The position numbers were made by a program, and so were the translations under genes. Below are positions 7,995-15,618 of a stretch of 64,000 bases of DNA, piece after piece (positions within the stretch are counted from its first letter, which is position 1; each line of letters begins with the position of its first letter). This stretch comes from Fictibacillus fluitans (GTDB taxonomy: Bacteria > Bacillota > Bacilli > Bacillales > Fictibacillaceae). The notes below the pieces were generated by a model that saw nothing but the letters and a program-made list of their open reading frames with translations, was not told where the DNA came from and searched no databases. The DNA lies in contig NZ_JAUHTR010000005.1 of the NCBI RefSeq assembly GCF_030418125.1, forward strand, positions 214,597-278,596. Reading direction: 5' to 3'.

Positions 7995-8221
7995 CGGCGG
8001 TTATTTTCTGTTTCACTATCGCTTACATCATTATCATTTGTTCTGTATGTTTCAGACATATGGTGAGGAAAATCACCATTGCTCTCGCCAAAAGCCGAAT
8101 TCTTTTTCGTCGTATTATAGACCCGGCTCCGAACCGTCTGGCCAAACGAAAGCAAGCAGTTAGTGCCCATTTTGTTCAGATCAAGAAAACCTAGATTCAC
8201 TTTGGATGAGGAAAACTTCAT
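7991..8221 (-). CDS. GerPA/GerPF-like spore protein
   Basis: 76 residues, third paralogue of the set: hydrophobic start, CLLSFGQT, then TTKKNSAFGESNGD. The C-terminal tail is acidic and polar (SDSETENNRR). AGGATGATC precedes the ATG. Its 3' end overlaps the convergent Hsp20-like gene by four bases. Assigned by similarity of pattern to GerPF; no function demonstrated. Confidence 0.6.
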   Translation of the reverse strand: MKFSSSKVNLGFLDLNKMGTNCLLSFGQTVRSRVYNTTKKNSAFGESNGDFPHHMSETYRTNDNDVSDSETENNRR

Positions 8222-8257
8222 TCAGGATCATCCTTTCTCTTTTTGGATAACAATCAG

Positions 8258-8286
8258 ACATGTTCTCTTTTTTATTTCATAGACTA
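8258..8286 (+). promoter_or_regulatory. Candidate SigK-type promoter for the GerPC-like gene
   Basis: AC (8258-8259), 18 bases, then CATAGACTA (8278-8286), which fits the SigK pattern AC-N16/17-CATANNNTA apart from one extra spacer base. It lies 45 bases upstream of the ATG at 8332. Confidence 0.4.
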
Positions 8287-8331
8287 GAGTACAAGCCGGA
8301 TTATTAAGCTAACGGAAGCGCGGGATAGCCT

Positions 8332-8727
8332 ATGCCTTTTTTTAAAACCATACTCAACGCCATTACAAATCATGATAAAAACATGGAGGAAATTCACCTG
8401 CACCTTAAACAGCTGCAGGCCGAGCTTTCGGAATTAAAAAAAGACAACGACGTCACGCCGCCCGTTGTCATTGAACATATCAATATTGAAACCCTGAGGA
8501 TTGATAAATACGACCTGACCAATAACTTCGCCAACCTTGGCATCAAGGACCTCCACGGCAAATTGAACATCGGGGCCAACTATGGCCAGGGAATGAGCCT
8601 TGAACCAGACAGTGATCTGGCCAAAAACACCAGCAGCGCAATGAAAAAAATGACTGAGAAAAAAGAAAAAGTTCAGCAAAAAAAGGACGGGCCGAGCTAT
8701 TCCATCAAAGGCCGTCCTTCCACATAA
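8332..8727 (+). CDS. GerPC-like spore protein
   Basis: 131 residues. An N-terminal coiled coil (about 12-40, heptads of Leu) is followed by IEHINIETLRIDKYDL and LHGKLNIGANYG, the hallmark end of the GerPC family (a beta region closing in GTLNIG). A lysine-rich tail follows. Complete GerPC is about 200 residues, so this is a short relative. A related short protein with the same GTLNIG motif lies at 62702-62983. The ribosome site is weak. Confidence 0.6.
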   Translation: MPFFKTILNAITNHDKNMEEIHLHLKQLQAELSELKKDNDVTPPVVIEHINIETLRIDKYDLTNNFANLGIKDLHGKLNIGANYGQGMSLEPDSDLAKNTSSAMKKMTEKKEKVQQKKDGPSYSIKGRPST

Positions 8728-8764
8728 AAGGACTGAATTGGCTTGATAACAATTCAGTCCTTAA
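8728..8764. terminator. Bidirectional terminator
   Basis: AAGGACTGAATTG and CAATTCAGTCCTT form a perfect 13-pair stem around a 9-base loop, between two convergent genes. Confidence 0.85.
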
Positions 8765-8768
8765 TTGT

Positions 8769-9368
8769 TTACTTAACCGTTTCCTGTATCCGCTCAAACA
8801 CATCTCTATAATAATCCACTTGATCCACAAAATCCGCTTTGTTCACCCGTTTTGTTTGTTGGCCCGGGTGCACCTCAAGAACTTCTATATCCTGTGCCTT
8901 CCCTTTGAACAGATCAATCCCATCCTGCAGCTTAATTTTATAAATCGCATCGACTTCTTCCTTTTGAAGGGAAAACGCGGGCAATTGGTCACATGGATAG
9001 AGAAAAACATGGCAAAATTCCCGGTCCCACATCGTGTCCTGTTTGATTTCGGTTTTAATGATACTGAGTGGAATGAGCTCCTCAAAGGTTACGGAAACAC
9101 CCAGTTCCTCCTCGATCTCCCTGGTCCCATCGTGAACCCGTTCATCGGCCATTAAATGTCCGGCTGAAGTAATGTCCAACAAGCATGGATAATCCTTTTT
9201 CACTTCTGCCCGTTTTTGCAGCAGAATATAACGCTCTGATCCTTCCAGCAGCGTAAACCAGCAATGAAAGGTTTCATGCCAGACGCCATCTCTATGTACA
9301 TCTTCTCTTGTTTTCTGTCCGATACACTTCATCTGCTCATCGAATATTCTTACTACCTCACTGTTCAT
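8769..9368 (-). CDS. Nudix hydrolase
   Basis: 199 residues. A complete Nudix box is present at about 90-112: GHLMADE then seven residues then REIEEELGV, matching Gx5Ex7REUxEExGU. The N-terminal part (REDVHRDGVWHETFHCW) resembles the YfcD/isopentenyl-isomerase-like branch of the superfamily, whose members act on nucleoside diphosphate derivatives. The exact substrate is unknown. AAGGAG precedes the ATG by about 10 bases. Transcribed alone. Confidence 0.85.
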   Translation of the reverse strand: MNSEVVRIFDEQMKCIGQKTREDVHRDGVWHETFHCWFTLLEGSERYILLQKRAEVKKDYPCLLDITSAGHLMADERVHDGTREIEEELGVSVTFEELIPLSIIKTEIKQDTMWDREFCHVFLYPCDQLPAFSLQKEEVDAIYKIKLQDGIDLFKGKAQDIEVLEVHPGQQTKRVNKADFVDQVDYYRDVFERIQETVK

Positions 9369-9428
9369 ATTTTACGGCTCCTTCAAACGTGTTCTGCTAT
9401 CCGATTTCATTGTATCAGTTTATAACAG

Positions 9429-9458
9429 TAAAAGGCCGCCCCAAGAGAGCCAGCCTTA
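9429..9458 (-). terminator. Rho-independent terminator
   Basis: AAGGC and GCCTT arms followed by TTAC/TTTTA on the minus strand, just after the gene at 9462. Confidence 0.55.
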
Positions 9459-9461
9459 TTT

Positions 9462-9938
9462 TCAATCTTCTATATGAAATTTGCTCTTTACTGATTTACA
9501 GGCAACAATCAAAACAGCCGCTGCTCCAACAAGGACAAGAAAGCCAATCCATGGATTGGCTTCCACTTCACTCATGAAGCTTCCAACCATGTTGGATTCC
9601 TGATATTTATGTTCCCTTATGGCTTTAATGTATTTTCCGCCAGGCTCCTGAACGGCAATCGCTTTATCGGTGCTGATGCCTTTGATCTTAAAATACTTCG
9701 TTCCCTTTTTATATTGATTGGAAAAGTTTCCGTTGTAGTCCCCTTCCTGGTCCGAATACTTGGTCACCTTACCAATCTCTTTCCCCACTTGTTCCACGTA
9801 TTCCTCACTAATCGAATACGTGTAATGATCCCAGACCACAAACGGATAGGCCCACTTGGCTGAAGCATGATGGCCTGAAAAGATCTGCCCTGCGATAAGT
9901 AAAGCAAAAAAGAATGAAATACATTTTAGCATTTTCAT
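9462..9938 (-). CDS. Exported protein with C-terminal membrane anchor, unknown
   Basis: 158 residues. A Sec signal peptide covers about residues 1-26 (MKMLKCISFFFALLIAG, cleavage likely after HASA). The extracellular part is 100 residues long and Lys/Tyr rich, starting KWAYPFVVWDHYTY. A hydrophobic segment (about 130-148) then a KSVKSKF cytoplasmic tail act as an anchor. No family recognised. The start at 9938 is preferred because a frame reaching 10112 overlaps the preceding gene. It follows a lipoprotein gene by 16 bases, so the two proteins may act together at the cell surface. Confidence 0.65.
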   Translation of the reverse strand: MKMLKCISFFFALLIAGQIFSGHHASAKWAYPFVVWDHYTYSISEEYVEQVGKEIGKVTKYSDQEGDYNGNFSNQYKKGTKYFKIKGISTDKAIAVQEPGGKYIKAIREHKYQESNMVGSFMSEVEANPWIGFLVLVGAAAVLIVACKSVKSKFHIED

Positions 9939-9954
9939 AAGCTGCTGTCCCCTT

Positions 9955-10503
9955 CTACTTGATCGAATTCGCAATTCCCAGAAGCTCTTTTTCAAGCTGC
10001 TTTTGGGTGTACTCCGAGGCAAACATGTGTCGCAGATCGTATTCTTCTCCATCCCGAACCCAGAAAAGCTCGGCATAGTTTCCAAAGTAGGCGAAATAGG
10101 CACTTGTGCCATCAGCCAGCTCCAGCATTTTTACGTATTTTTTTTGCTTGATCAAATCATTCACTAAATTTTTATGGTTGAAAATTGTAATTGTAATAAA
10201 CCCTTTTTCCGTATTTTCATCTTTTCGTATGTACTGCGTCTCCAGCTGAAGCTTTTCTTTTTTCCCCCAATCGGTAATCACCACTTTTGGCGGCTTGTAT
10301 TTGTATGGAATGTATTGTGGCAGGTGTGCTTTAAATGGGAGAACATCCTCACTTTTTTCAAGGGAAACCGGTTTGTATGACCGTGGATAATGACCTTTCG
10401 AATGCGTGTCCAGCTTCATTTCTCCATCCGCCAGCATGGAACCCTGACATGACGTTAACACGGTTACCAGCAATGCCGCTGCAACTGCCCCTGCTTTTCT
10501 CAA
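9955..10503 (-). CDS. Lipoprotein, unknown function
   Basis: 182 residues from a TTG start. The N-terminus LRKAGAVAAALLVTVLTSCQ has a lipobox LTSC with Cys at about 18. The frame is open to 10608, but TTG 10503 has GGGGGTGGG 5 bases upstream and places the lipobox at the normal distance. The mature part contains HLPQYIPYKYKPPKVVITDW, reminiscent of DUF4367-type extracytoplasmic proteins with a Leu-Pro-x-Tyr-x-P segment; this assignment is weak. Likely cotranscribed with 9462-9938. Confidence 0.6.
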   Translation of the reverse strand: MRKAGAVAAALLVTVLTSCQGSMLADGEMKLDTHSKGHYPRSYKPVSLEKSEDVLPFKAHLPQYIPYKYKPPKVVITDWGKKEKLQLETQYIRKDENTEKGFITITIFNHKNLVNDLIKQKKYVKMLELADGTSAYFAYFGNYAELFWVRDGEEYDLRHMFASEYTQKQLEKELLGIANSIK

Positions 10504-10653
10504 TGCCCCACCCCCGATTCTGTTACCTAAATCATACCATTTCTTTCGTGCCTTCCGGACAAGCAATCGTACGCAAGTTTCGACGTTTTTTGTGGCCGTA
10601 TGTTTCAAGAGAACCCGGGAATTACTAAACCAACAAGTATTTTGGAGGCCGTT

Positions 10654-11079
10654 ATGTTGTTTTCAAAAAAACATCGAAAGGTAAAACCGTCCCAAAGCAA
10701 GGTGCTTAAACAACTTGAAAAACAGAACAGCAATCATGAAGCCCCTTTACATTCTCAACTATCTGAAAATGAGGCTGAGCTGAAGGATGTGTTTACAAAC
10801 TGCTCCGACGTGGTCTTTCGCCATGTCCTCGATTTGGACAGCCATCAATATTTAATTGTCTATATTGATGGAATGGTGGATCCGGAAAGCCTGGATGAAG
10901 ATGTAATCAAGCCGCTGGTTAGCCATTCTTCTTCCTCTAATCAGAAAAATCGATCTTCCTTTCATCAGTGGAAAACCACAGTGGGATTAACCAAACAGAG
11001 AAGCCCTCTCCCGCTTTATGCGGAGAGGGCTTTAGCTGGCTCGTTGTTTTTTTCAAAGAAGTTGGAGGAAATTCTGTAA
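10654..11079 (+). pseudogene. Truncated GerA-type germinant receptor A subunit
   Basis: 141 codons remain. Residues 1 to about 90 match the start of GerAA/GerKA-type proteins: polar Lys/Gln/Asn-rich leader, then LKDVFTNCSDVVFRHV and YLIVYIDGMVDPESLDEDVIKPL. Complete members have about 480-550 residues with several membrane helices; these are absent. After HSSSSNQKN the sequence is unrelated and contains a terminator-like hairpin in frame. The start signal is intact (GGAGG 6 bases before ATG). The best reading is a deletion that joined the first quarter of the gene to other sequence. A short functional protein is unlikely but not excluded. Confidence 0.7.
11002..11037 (+). terminator. Hairpin inside the truncated gerA-type gene
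   Basis: AGCCCTCTCC and GGAGAGGGCT pair with a CGCTTTATGCG top, followed by TTTAG. It lies in the unrelated tail of the truncated gene and probably belonged to a lost neighbour. The 140 bases after the pseudogene (11080-11221) hold nothing recognised. Confidence 0.55.
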
Positions 11080-11221
11080 TCAGCATGAGGACGCATACTG
11101 CGTTTGATGCCCCCTGTAGGTCAGCGATTCCGACCTTCTTATTAAGCCAATGAAATAAATGATGTTACCTTTGGTTGTACGGTGAAAAAAATGCCGGAGC
11201 ACATCACGCAGTCTCATTCAT

Positions 11222-12202
11222 TCAGTTCTCAACACTTGCCGTCTGTCCTTTTAAGTGATTTTGGAGAAACTTTAGCTTTTCCATTTGAAAGGGAGAGGTA
11301 TACTCATGACCAAAATAGCGGTATACTTTTAACTCTTTTTCAGTTTGCAGATGATTATAGACCGCAAATACGGTCGATGGTGGAGTAATATCATCAATTA
11401 ATCCGATTGACATCAGGGTTGTACACGTGACCATCGGAGCCAGATTCATAACATCAAAGTAAGAGAGTGTCTCCATCGTTTGTTCCTCCAGTTCAGGCCT
11501 TGTATTCCGGCGGAAGAAATCATTAATTTCAAGATACGGACCTTGTGTTGCGACATCAATGGACCGCTGAAAATGGCTTAGAAAAGGATGGATTGAAACA
11601 ACTACTGCAGGTATTGGAGAAAGGGCTGCTGCAGCTAAAGCAATCCCGCCTCCCTGGCTTCCCCCTATTACACCGATTCGTTTGTGATCCACTTCCTCAA
11701 ACCGGGATAATACTTCAACAGCACGTACAGCATCCATATACACCCCCCGGTAATAGTAGGTTTCTTTATCCAATACCCCTTTCGTCAGCCAGCCCGAAGA
11801 ATGACCGTGCGAAGATACCATGTTATCTTCGCTGCCTTGTTGGCCTCTTGCTAGCATACCAAACACCGCATAGCCATGCAGAGCCCAATTTACCGTTTCA
11901 TGGATTCCCCCATCAAAACTATAGTTGTAGCCATGGTACCAAACCAGACCTGGATAAATGCCCATTTTCTTTGGTCGTGCATAATAGCCTCTTATTTCGG
12001 CACCCCTAAATCCTCGATAGACAACTTCATAAACGTCTACCCGATCGGAGGGGTAATCCACTTTATCCATAGTACAGTTAACTGGATGTTCTGCAAGTTC
12101 TTCCTTCGTAAGGGTCCAAAAATTTATAAAATCTTCTCTCTTTGTAAGGTCAGGTTTGTATATTTTTAATTCTTCCAATGGCAGATCGTAAGGTTGAAGC
12201 AT
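11222..12202 (-). CDS. CE7 acetyl esterase (acetyl xylan esterase / cephalosporin C deacetylase family)
   Basis: 326 residues, normal for carbohydrate esterase family 7. An alpha/beta hydrolase with the CE7 marks: RGQQGSED (about 117-124), the nucleophile motif GGSQGGG (Ser about 187), acid residue in LIDDITPPS (about 273) and HE in FGHEY (His about 303). No signal peptide, so it acts inside the cell on short acetylated saccharides, as usual for CE7. It is the last gene of the polysaccharide operon. AAAGGAG precedes the ATG. Confidence 0.9.
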   Translation of the reverse strand: MLQPYDLPLEELKIYKPDLTKREDFINFWTLTKEELAEHPVNCTMDKVDYPSDRVDVYEVVYRGFRGAEIRGYYARPKKMGIYPGLVWYHGYNYSFDGGIHETVNWALHGYAVFGMLARGQQGSEDNMVSSHGHSSGWLTKGVLDKETYYYRGVYMDAVRAVEVLSRFEEVDHKRIGVIGGSQGGGIALAAAALSPIPAVVVSIHPFLSHFQRSIDVATQGPYLEINDFFRRNTRPELEEQTMETLSYFDVMNLAPMVTCTTLMSIGLIDDITPPSTVFAVYNHLQTEKELKVYRYFGHEYTSPFQMEKLKFLQNHLKGQTASVEN

Positions 12203-12218
12203 TTCTATACTCCTTTCA

Positions 12219-12262
12219 CGATTAAAGAACGGACCTCCATCTGATTAACGAAGGTCCGCTAT
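12219..12262 (-). terminator. Hairpin between PL8 lyase and CE7 esterase genes
   Basis: CGGACCT and AGGTCCG pair around 15 bases and TTCTTT follows on the minus strand. It may end part of the transcription or protect the upstream mRNA. Confidence 0.6.
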
Positions 12263-12267
12263 ACAAT

Positions 12268-15200
12268 TTAATAACCCAATTTCGTTTTAACTGCACGTCC
12301 CTCTAGAGCGTCAACATCCACCTTTAATTTAATCGTAGGTGAAAGCTGGAGCACTTCTACTCTGATGTCTTTGGACAGTACTTTTTTTGCCTGGCGGTTG
12401 AGCTCTACATTTATATAACCGTCTCCTGTTTCTTTTCCGATGATTTTCATGTGCCGCAACTGTGGAGACCAGACCTGTTTGTCGGTTCCACCAACAAATT
12501 CTACCTTCAAGAAATGGTTTCCTTCAGGAATCGCTGAATCTGAGATAACAACAGCTGAACTTCCAAGTCCCCCTGCATCAATTGGCGTATGAGGTTCTTT
12601 AAATCTCATGCTCACTTCGGTATATGCCTTATTATCTTTAGATACGTAAAATTTTGCACGTTTTAAAACATCCTCATTATTATCACTGGTGTAATTGTAT
12701 CGGAGGGTGGCTTCAAAATTCTGAATATTGTCCATCTGGTACACCAAGTGTTGTGTGCTTGTAGACGATCGACGTTTATATCCGCCGCCGGTTTCCAGCA
12801 TCCAATCCTCCGATCGGGAATAGATATTATTAAAACTTTGTGCATCATCTTCAAGGATTCCACCTTTTTTGTTTTTCCATGTGGGATCCGTCAGTGACAG
12901 ACTGATATCTTTCTTTGTTTCTTTTGTCATCACAGAGGTTTTTTTGTCTACCGATAAAAAGTCTTTCCCATTTAATTTTAGGGTTTGTTGTCCATCTTCC
13001 CAAAAATTTGCACCTATTAGGTTCAGTTTCTTTTCTTTTACAGCATGAATTTTTGGGGATTGCTCCAGGATTTTGATATCCGGCCGTTTGGAATAGTATG
13101 CAGTTTTACCAAGAGAAAAATTGGGAAGCAAGATATACGAATACTTGCCGTTAACAGGATCGGTGCCATGGTTTAACCCAATTGATACGTATTTCCTTGT
13201 AATTGGATTAGAAGAACCTGTCCCGGTAATCTGGCTCCAGCTTCCTGTTCGATCCTCGTTCTTCAATTCTAAATCTGCTCTATCAGGGAACATATAGCCG
13301 ATATCCGATGAATCGACTGCTCCTTTCAGGTGAGCCCATTTTCTGGAATGCACCTTCCCCTTCCAAGGTTTATTCAAAGATAGGGATAGACCATCTACAA
13401 TAAGTTTTTGATGTTTGCTGTCCGCCACTTTCCGGTTCTCTACTATGGTTTCAACCTTTCTCCCATCGTTTGCAGATATATCCGATCCTAACGCAACCAC
13501 TTCATTATCGAACATAAACCATGACTTTTTTGCCATTAAGGATTGGCCATGTGTATGAAGCTGCATACCTGTTACACCGTATTTATTTTCCATATCTACT
13601 CCGCCGACCCAGTCCTGGTTCCCTAAACCGGATGTTACACTCGGAATGAGTTGAATTTTAATATAATTGGTATCTGTGGGTAAGTCCTTAGCTGGGGTGA
13701 TGTGCGCTTCATACCAATTTTTGTGGACTTGAACAGGATTACTGTTTGTTTGAATCTTGGCATAGCTGTTGTTATCTGTTGATGTGTATATCTCTAACCT
13801 GCTGAGATTACTTTTATTAGAGAAATACGTCGTAATGTCAAATCCCTGAGTCTTATCTACCTTATAAATGACATACTCATAAGAATTTTGTGTCCGGGTT
13901 AATCGGTTCTCATCCCCTTTAAACCGGTTCGCGTTGGTATTCTCTATTTTCCACATTGGCGATTTATAAAAGATATTTGAAAAATCTTTAAGCGGATCAT
14001 GTAACTCGGAAGCCCCAACAATATTAACTTCACCTACCTGGGGTGAAATCACGTCTTCCTTTACATGCTTTTCAGCAGTAATACCCGGAAGCCGGGATGC
14101 ATCAACTGTCGGCCAATAACCATCTGAAAATTGAGTCAGGTCGTTATTATAAAGAGTGGTGCGCCCGTCTGCTGTATGCCATCCAACTAGATTTTCAAAG
14201 TTAATGCTTTCATAATTGCCTGTTCTGGATGAAAACATAGACACTCCAAACATATAATCCTTTCGCTGCATCACGTTTCGGTCCATATACGGAAATTGTT
14301 GATAAAGGTTCAATGGCCCTCTTGCCATGATCGATGTATCTTTAACAATATTCTTTAATTGCACTATTTCGGGAAGGGTCGCTCTCGTGTAAAAATCAAA
14401 TGTGGGGTCATTCACCACCAAATATTGTACCAGGCTCTTTAGATGATCTGACTGTTCTGGAGCAGCTGAAGGAAGGAGGTTTAATATAGCCGAAAGCAGC
14501 GGGTCGGCCTTATCGGAATTTGACTCTCTCGTAATTTCACGGCCATCCAGGTTATCAAAAATTCGATTTTTGTAAATAAGAGGTTCATAGGAATTCAAGA
14601 CCCATTGAATTAAATTTTGTTTATCCGGATGGTTAATAGCCCAAGGTGAACCCTCATAAAGAGATATTGCTTTTGCAGGCTCAATCAGGTTTGACCATCC
14701 ATATCCAGTAGAATATGGAAAACCACCATGAAAAAGGACGGATCCATCTCTATAAAAACCATCCGCTCCATTGGTTGCATATTGAAAGAGCGGAACCAGT
14801 GAAGTAGTGGCCAGCTTTATTTTATCGCTATTTTGTCCTAAGATCCCTCTCTTTCCTACAGCTGTAGAGGCCCAGGCCAAATTTGCTCCTGTTGAAGGAA
14901 GGTTCCATCCCACACTAGTTCCAAGCCTTTTAGGGTCAGGCAAAAAATAGTCGATGGCTTTTAAATTACTTTCCATCTGTTCATGGCTTACTTCTTTATA
15001 CATTAAACCCAGTACATCGGTTAAATTCAGGGGAACACCCAATTCCCAAGCAAACCAGTTATTACTTGGGGACTGGGGCTTCTTTTCCAGCCCTTCATAA
15101 TACCAATTTTTGTTGAGCCACTCTAAACCGTCAAGAATATCTGCTTTAAGTGTTTCATTTTGGTACAAAGAAGAGCCCGTCGTTGAATAAGCAAGGGCCA

Positions 15201-15519
15201 TATCTTTTAAATAGCCATAACTCTCAGTAATATTTTGGTTGGGAACAGAACTTGGATAGTCGGAAAACAGGCACGTTCGATCGAGATCCTTATTCATCGA
15301 ATTCCATGCTTTCTGCCCTTTCTCTGTTATTCGCTCAACCCTTTTATTGATATCCGTGTCCGCAGGGTCAAAAGACTTCCCTCCAGTTAAAGAAACGATC
15401 CACTTATCGCGAAGTCGTTCAAAATCAGCGGTGTCTCCCGATTCAGCTCGTGCAGTGATGGCTGTAGAACAAAACAGATAAAGAATGGCGGCCCAACAAA
15501 GTATCCAGCTTGGTTTCAC
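12268..15519 (-). CDS. Polysaccharide lyase family 8 (xanthan/hyaluronate/chondroitin lyase type), secreted
   Basis: 1083 residues from a GTG start with GAGGAGG 8 bases upstream. Signal peptide about 1-26 (cleavage near ARA). PL8 marks: NNWFAWELGVPLNL (about 155), Asn in GANLAW (about 211), His and Tyr in DGSVLFHGGFPYSTGYG (about 258-274) and Arg in GREITR (about 325). Beta-elimination leaves an unsaturated uronate at the new end. Two insertions, about 505-645 and 885-1028, are related to each other and to the C-terminus of the adjacent glycosidase; they make the protein longer than usual PL8 enzymes (700-950). Which polymer is cut cannot be told from the sequence; a xanthan-like substrate fits the neighbours. 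Confidence 0.88.
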   Translation of the reverse strand: MKPSWILCWAAILYLFCSTAITARAESGDTADFERLRDKWIVSLTGGKSFDPADTDINKRVERITEKGQKAWNSMNKDLDRTCLFSDYPSSVPNQNITESYGYLKDMALAYSTTGSSLYQNETLKADILDGLEWLNKNWYYEGLEKKPQSPSNNWFAWELGVPLNLTDVLGLMYKEVSHEQMESNLKAIDYFLPDPKRLGTSVGWNLPSTGANLAWASTAVGKRGILGQNSDKIKLATTSLVPLFQYATNGADGFYRDGSVLFHGGFPYSTGYGWSNLIEPAKAISLYEGSPWAINHPDKQNLIQWVLNSYEPLIYKNRIFDNLDGREITRESNSDKADPLLSAILNLLPSAAPEQSDHLKSLVQYLVVNDPTFDFYTRATLPEIVQLKNIVKDTSIMARGPLNLYQQFPYMDRNVMQRKDYMFGVSMFSSRTGNYESINFENLVGWHTADGRTTLYNNDLTQFSDGYWPTVDASRLPGITAEKHVKEDVISPQVGEVNIVGASELHDPLKDFSNIFYKSPMWKIENTNANRFKGDENRLTRTQNSYEYVIYKVDKTQGFDITTYFSNKSNLSRLEIYTSTDNNSYAKIQTNSNPVQVHKNWYEAHITPAKDLPTDTNYIKIQLIPSVTSGLGNQDWVGGVDMENKYGVTGMQLHTHGQSLMAKKSWFMFDNEVVALGSDISANDGRKVETIVENRKVADSKHQKLIVDGLSLSLNKPWKGKVHSRKWAHLKGAVDSSDIGYMFPDRADLELKNEDRTGSWSQITGTGSSNPITRKYVSIGLNHGTDPVNGKYSYILLPNFSLGKTAYYSKRPDIKILEQSPKIHAVKEKKLNLIGANFWEDGQQTLKLNGKDFLSVDKKTSVMTKETKKDISLSLTDPTWKNKKGGILEDDAQSFNNIYSRSEDWMLETGGGYKRRSSTSTQHLVYQMDNIQNFEATLRYNYTSDNNEDVLKRAKFYVSKDNKAYTEVSMRFKEPHTPIDAGGLGSSAVVISDSAIPEGNHFLKVEFVGGTDKQVWSPQLRHMKIIGKETGDGYINVELNRQAKKVLSKDIRVEVLQLSPTIKLKVDVDALEGRAVKTKLGY

Positions 15520-15566
15520 CTTTTTTCCTCCTCATTAGACTCTTTTTTTGTTTAATTCCATAAGTA

Positions 15567-15604
15567 CAGCTCCCTGCCATGGATCTTAAGGTGTAAGGGA
15601 GCTG
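15567..15604. other. Intercistronic stem-loop
   Basis: CAGCTCCCT and AGGGAGCTG form a perfect 9-pair stem between the glycosidase and PL8 genes. There is no T-run next to it, so it more likely stabilises or processes the mRNA than ends it. Confidence 0.55.
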
Positions 15605-15618
15605 CTTTGCCATTATGC

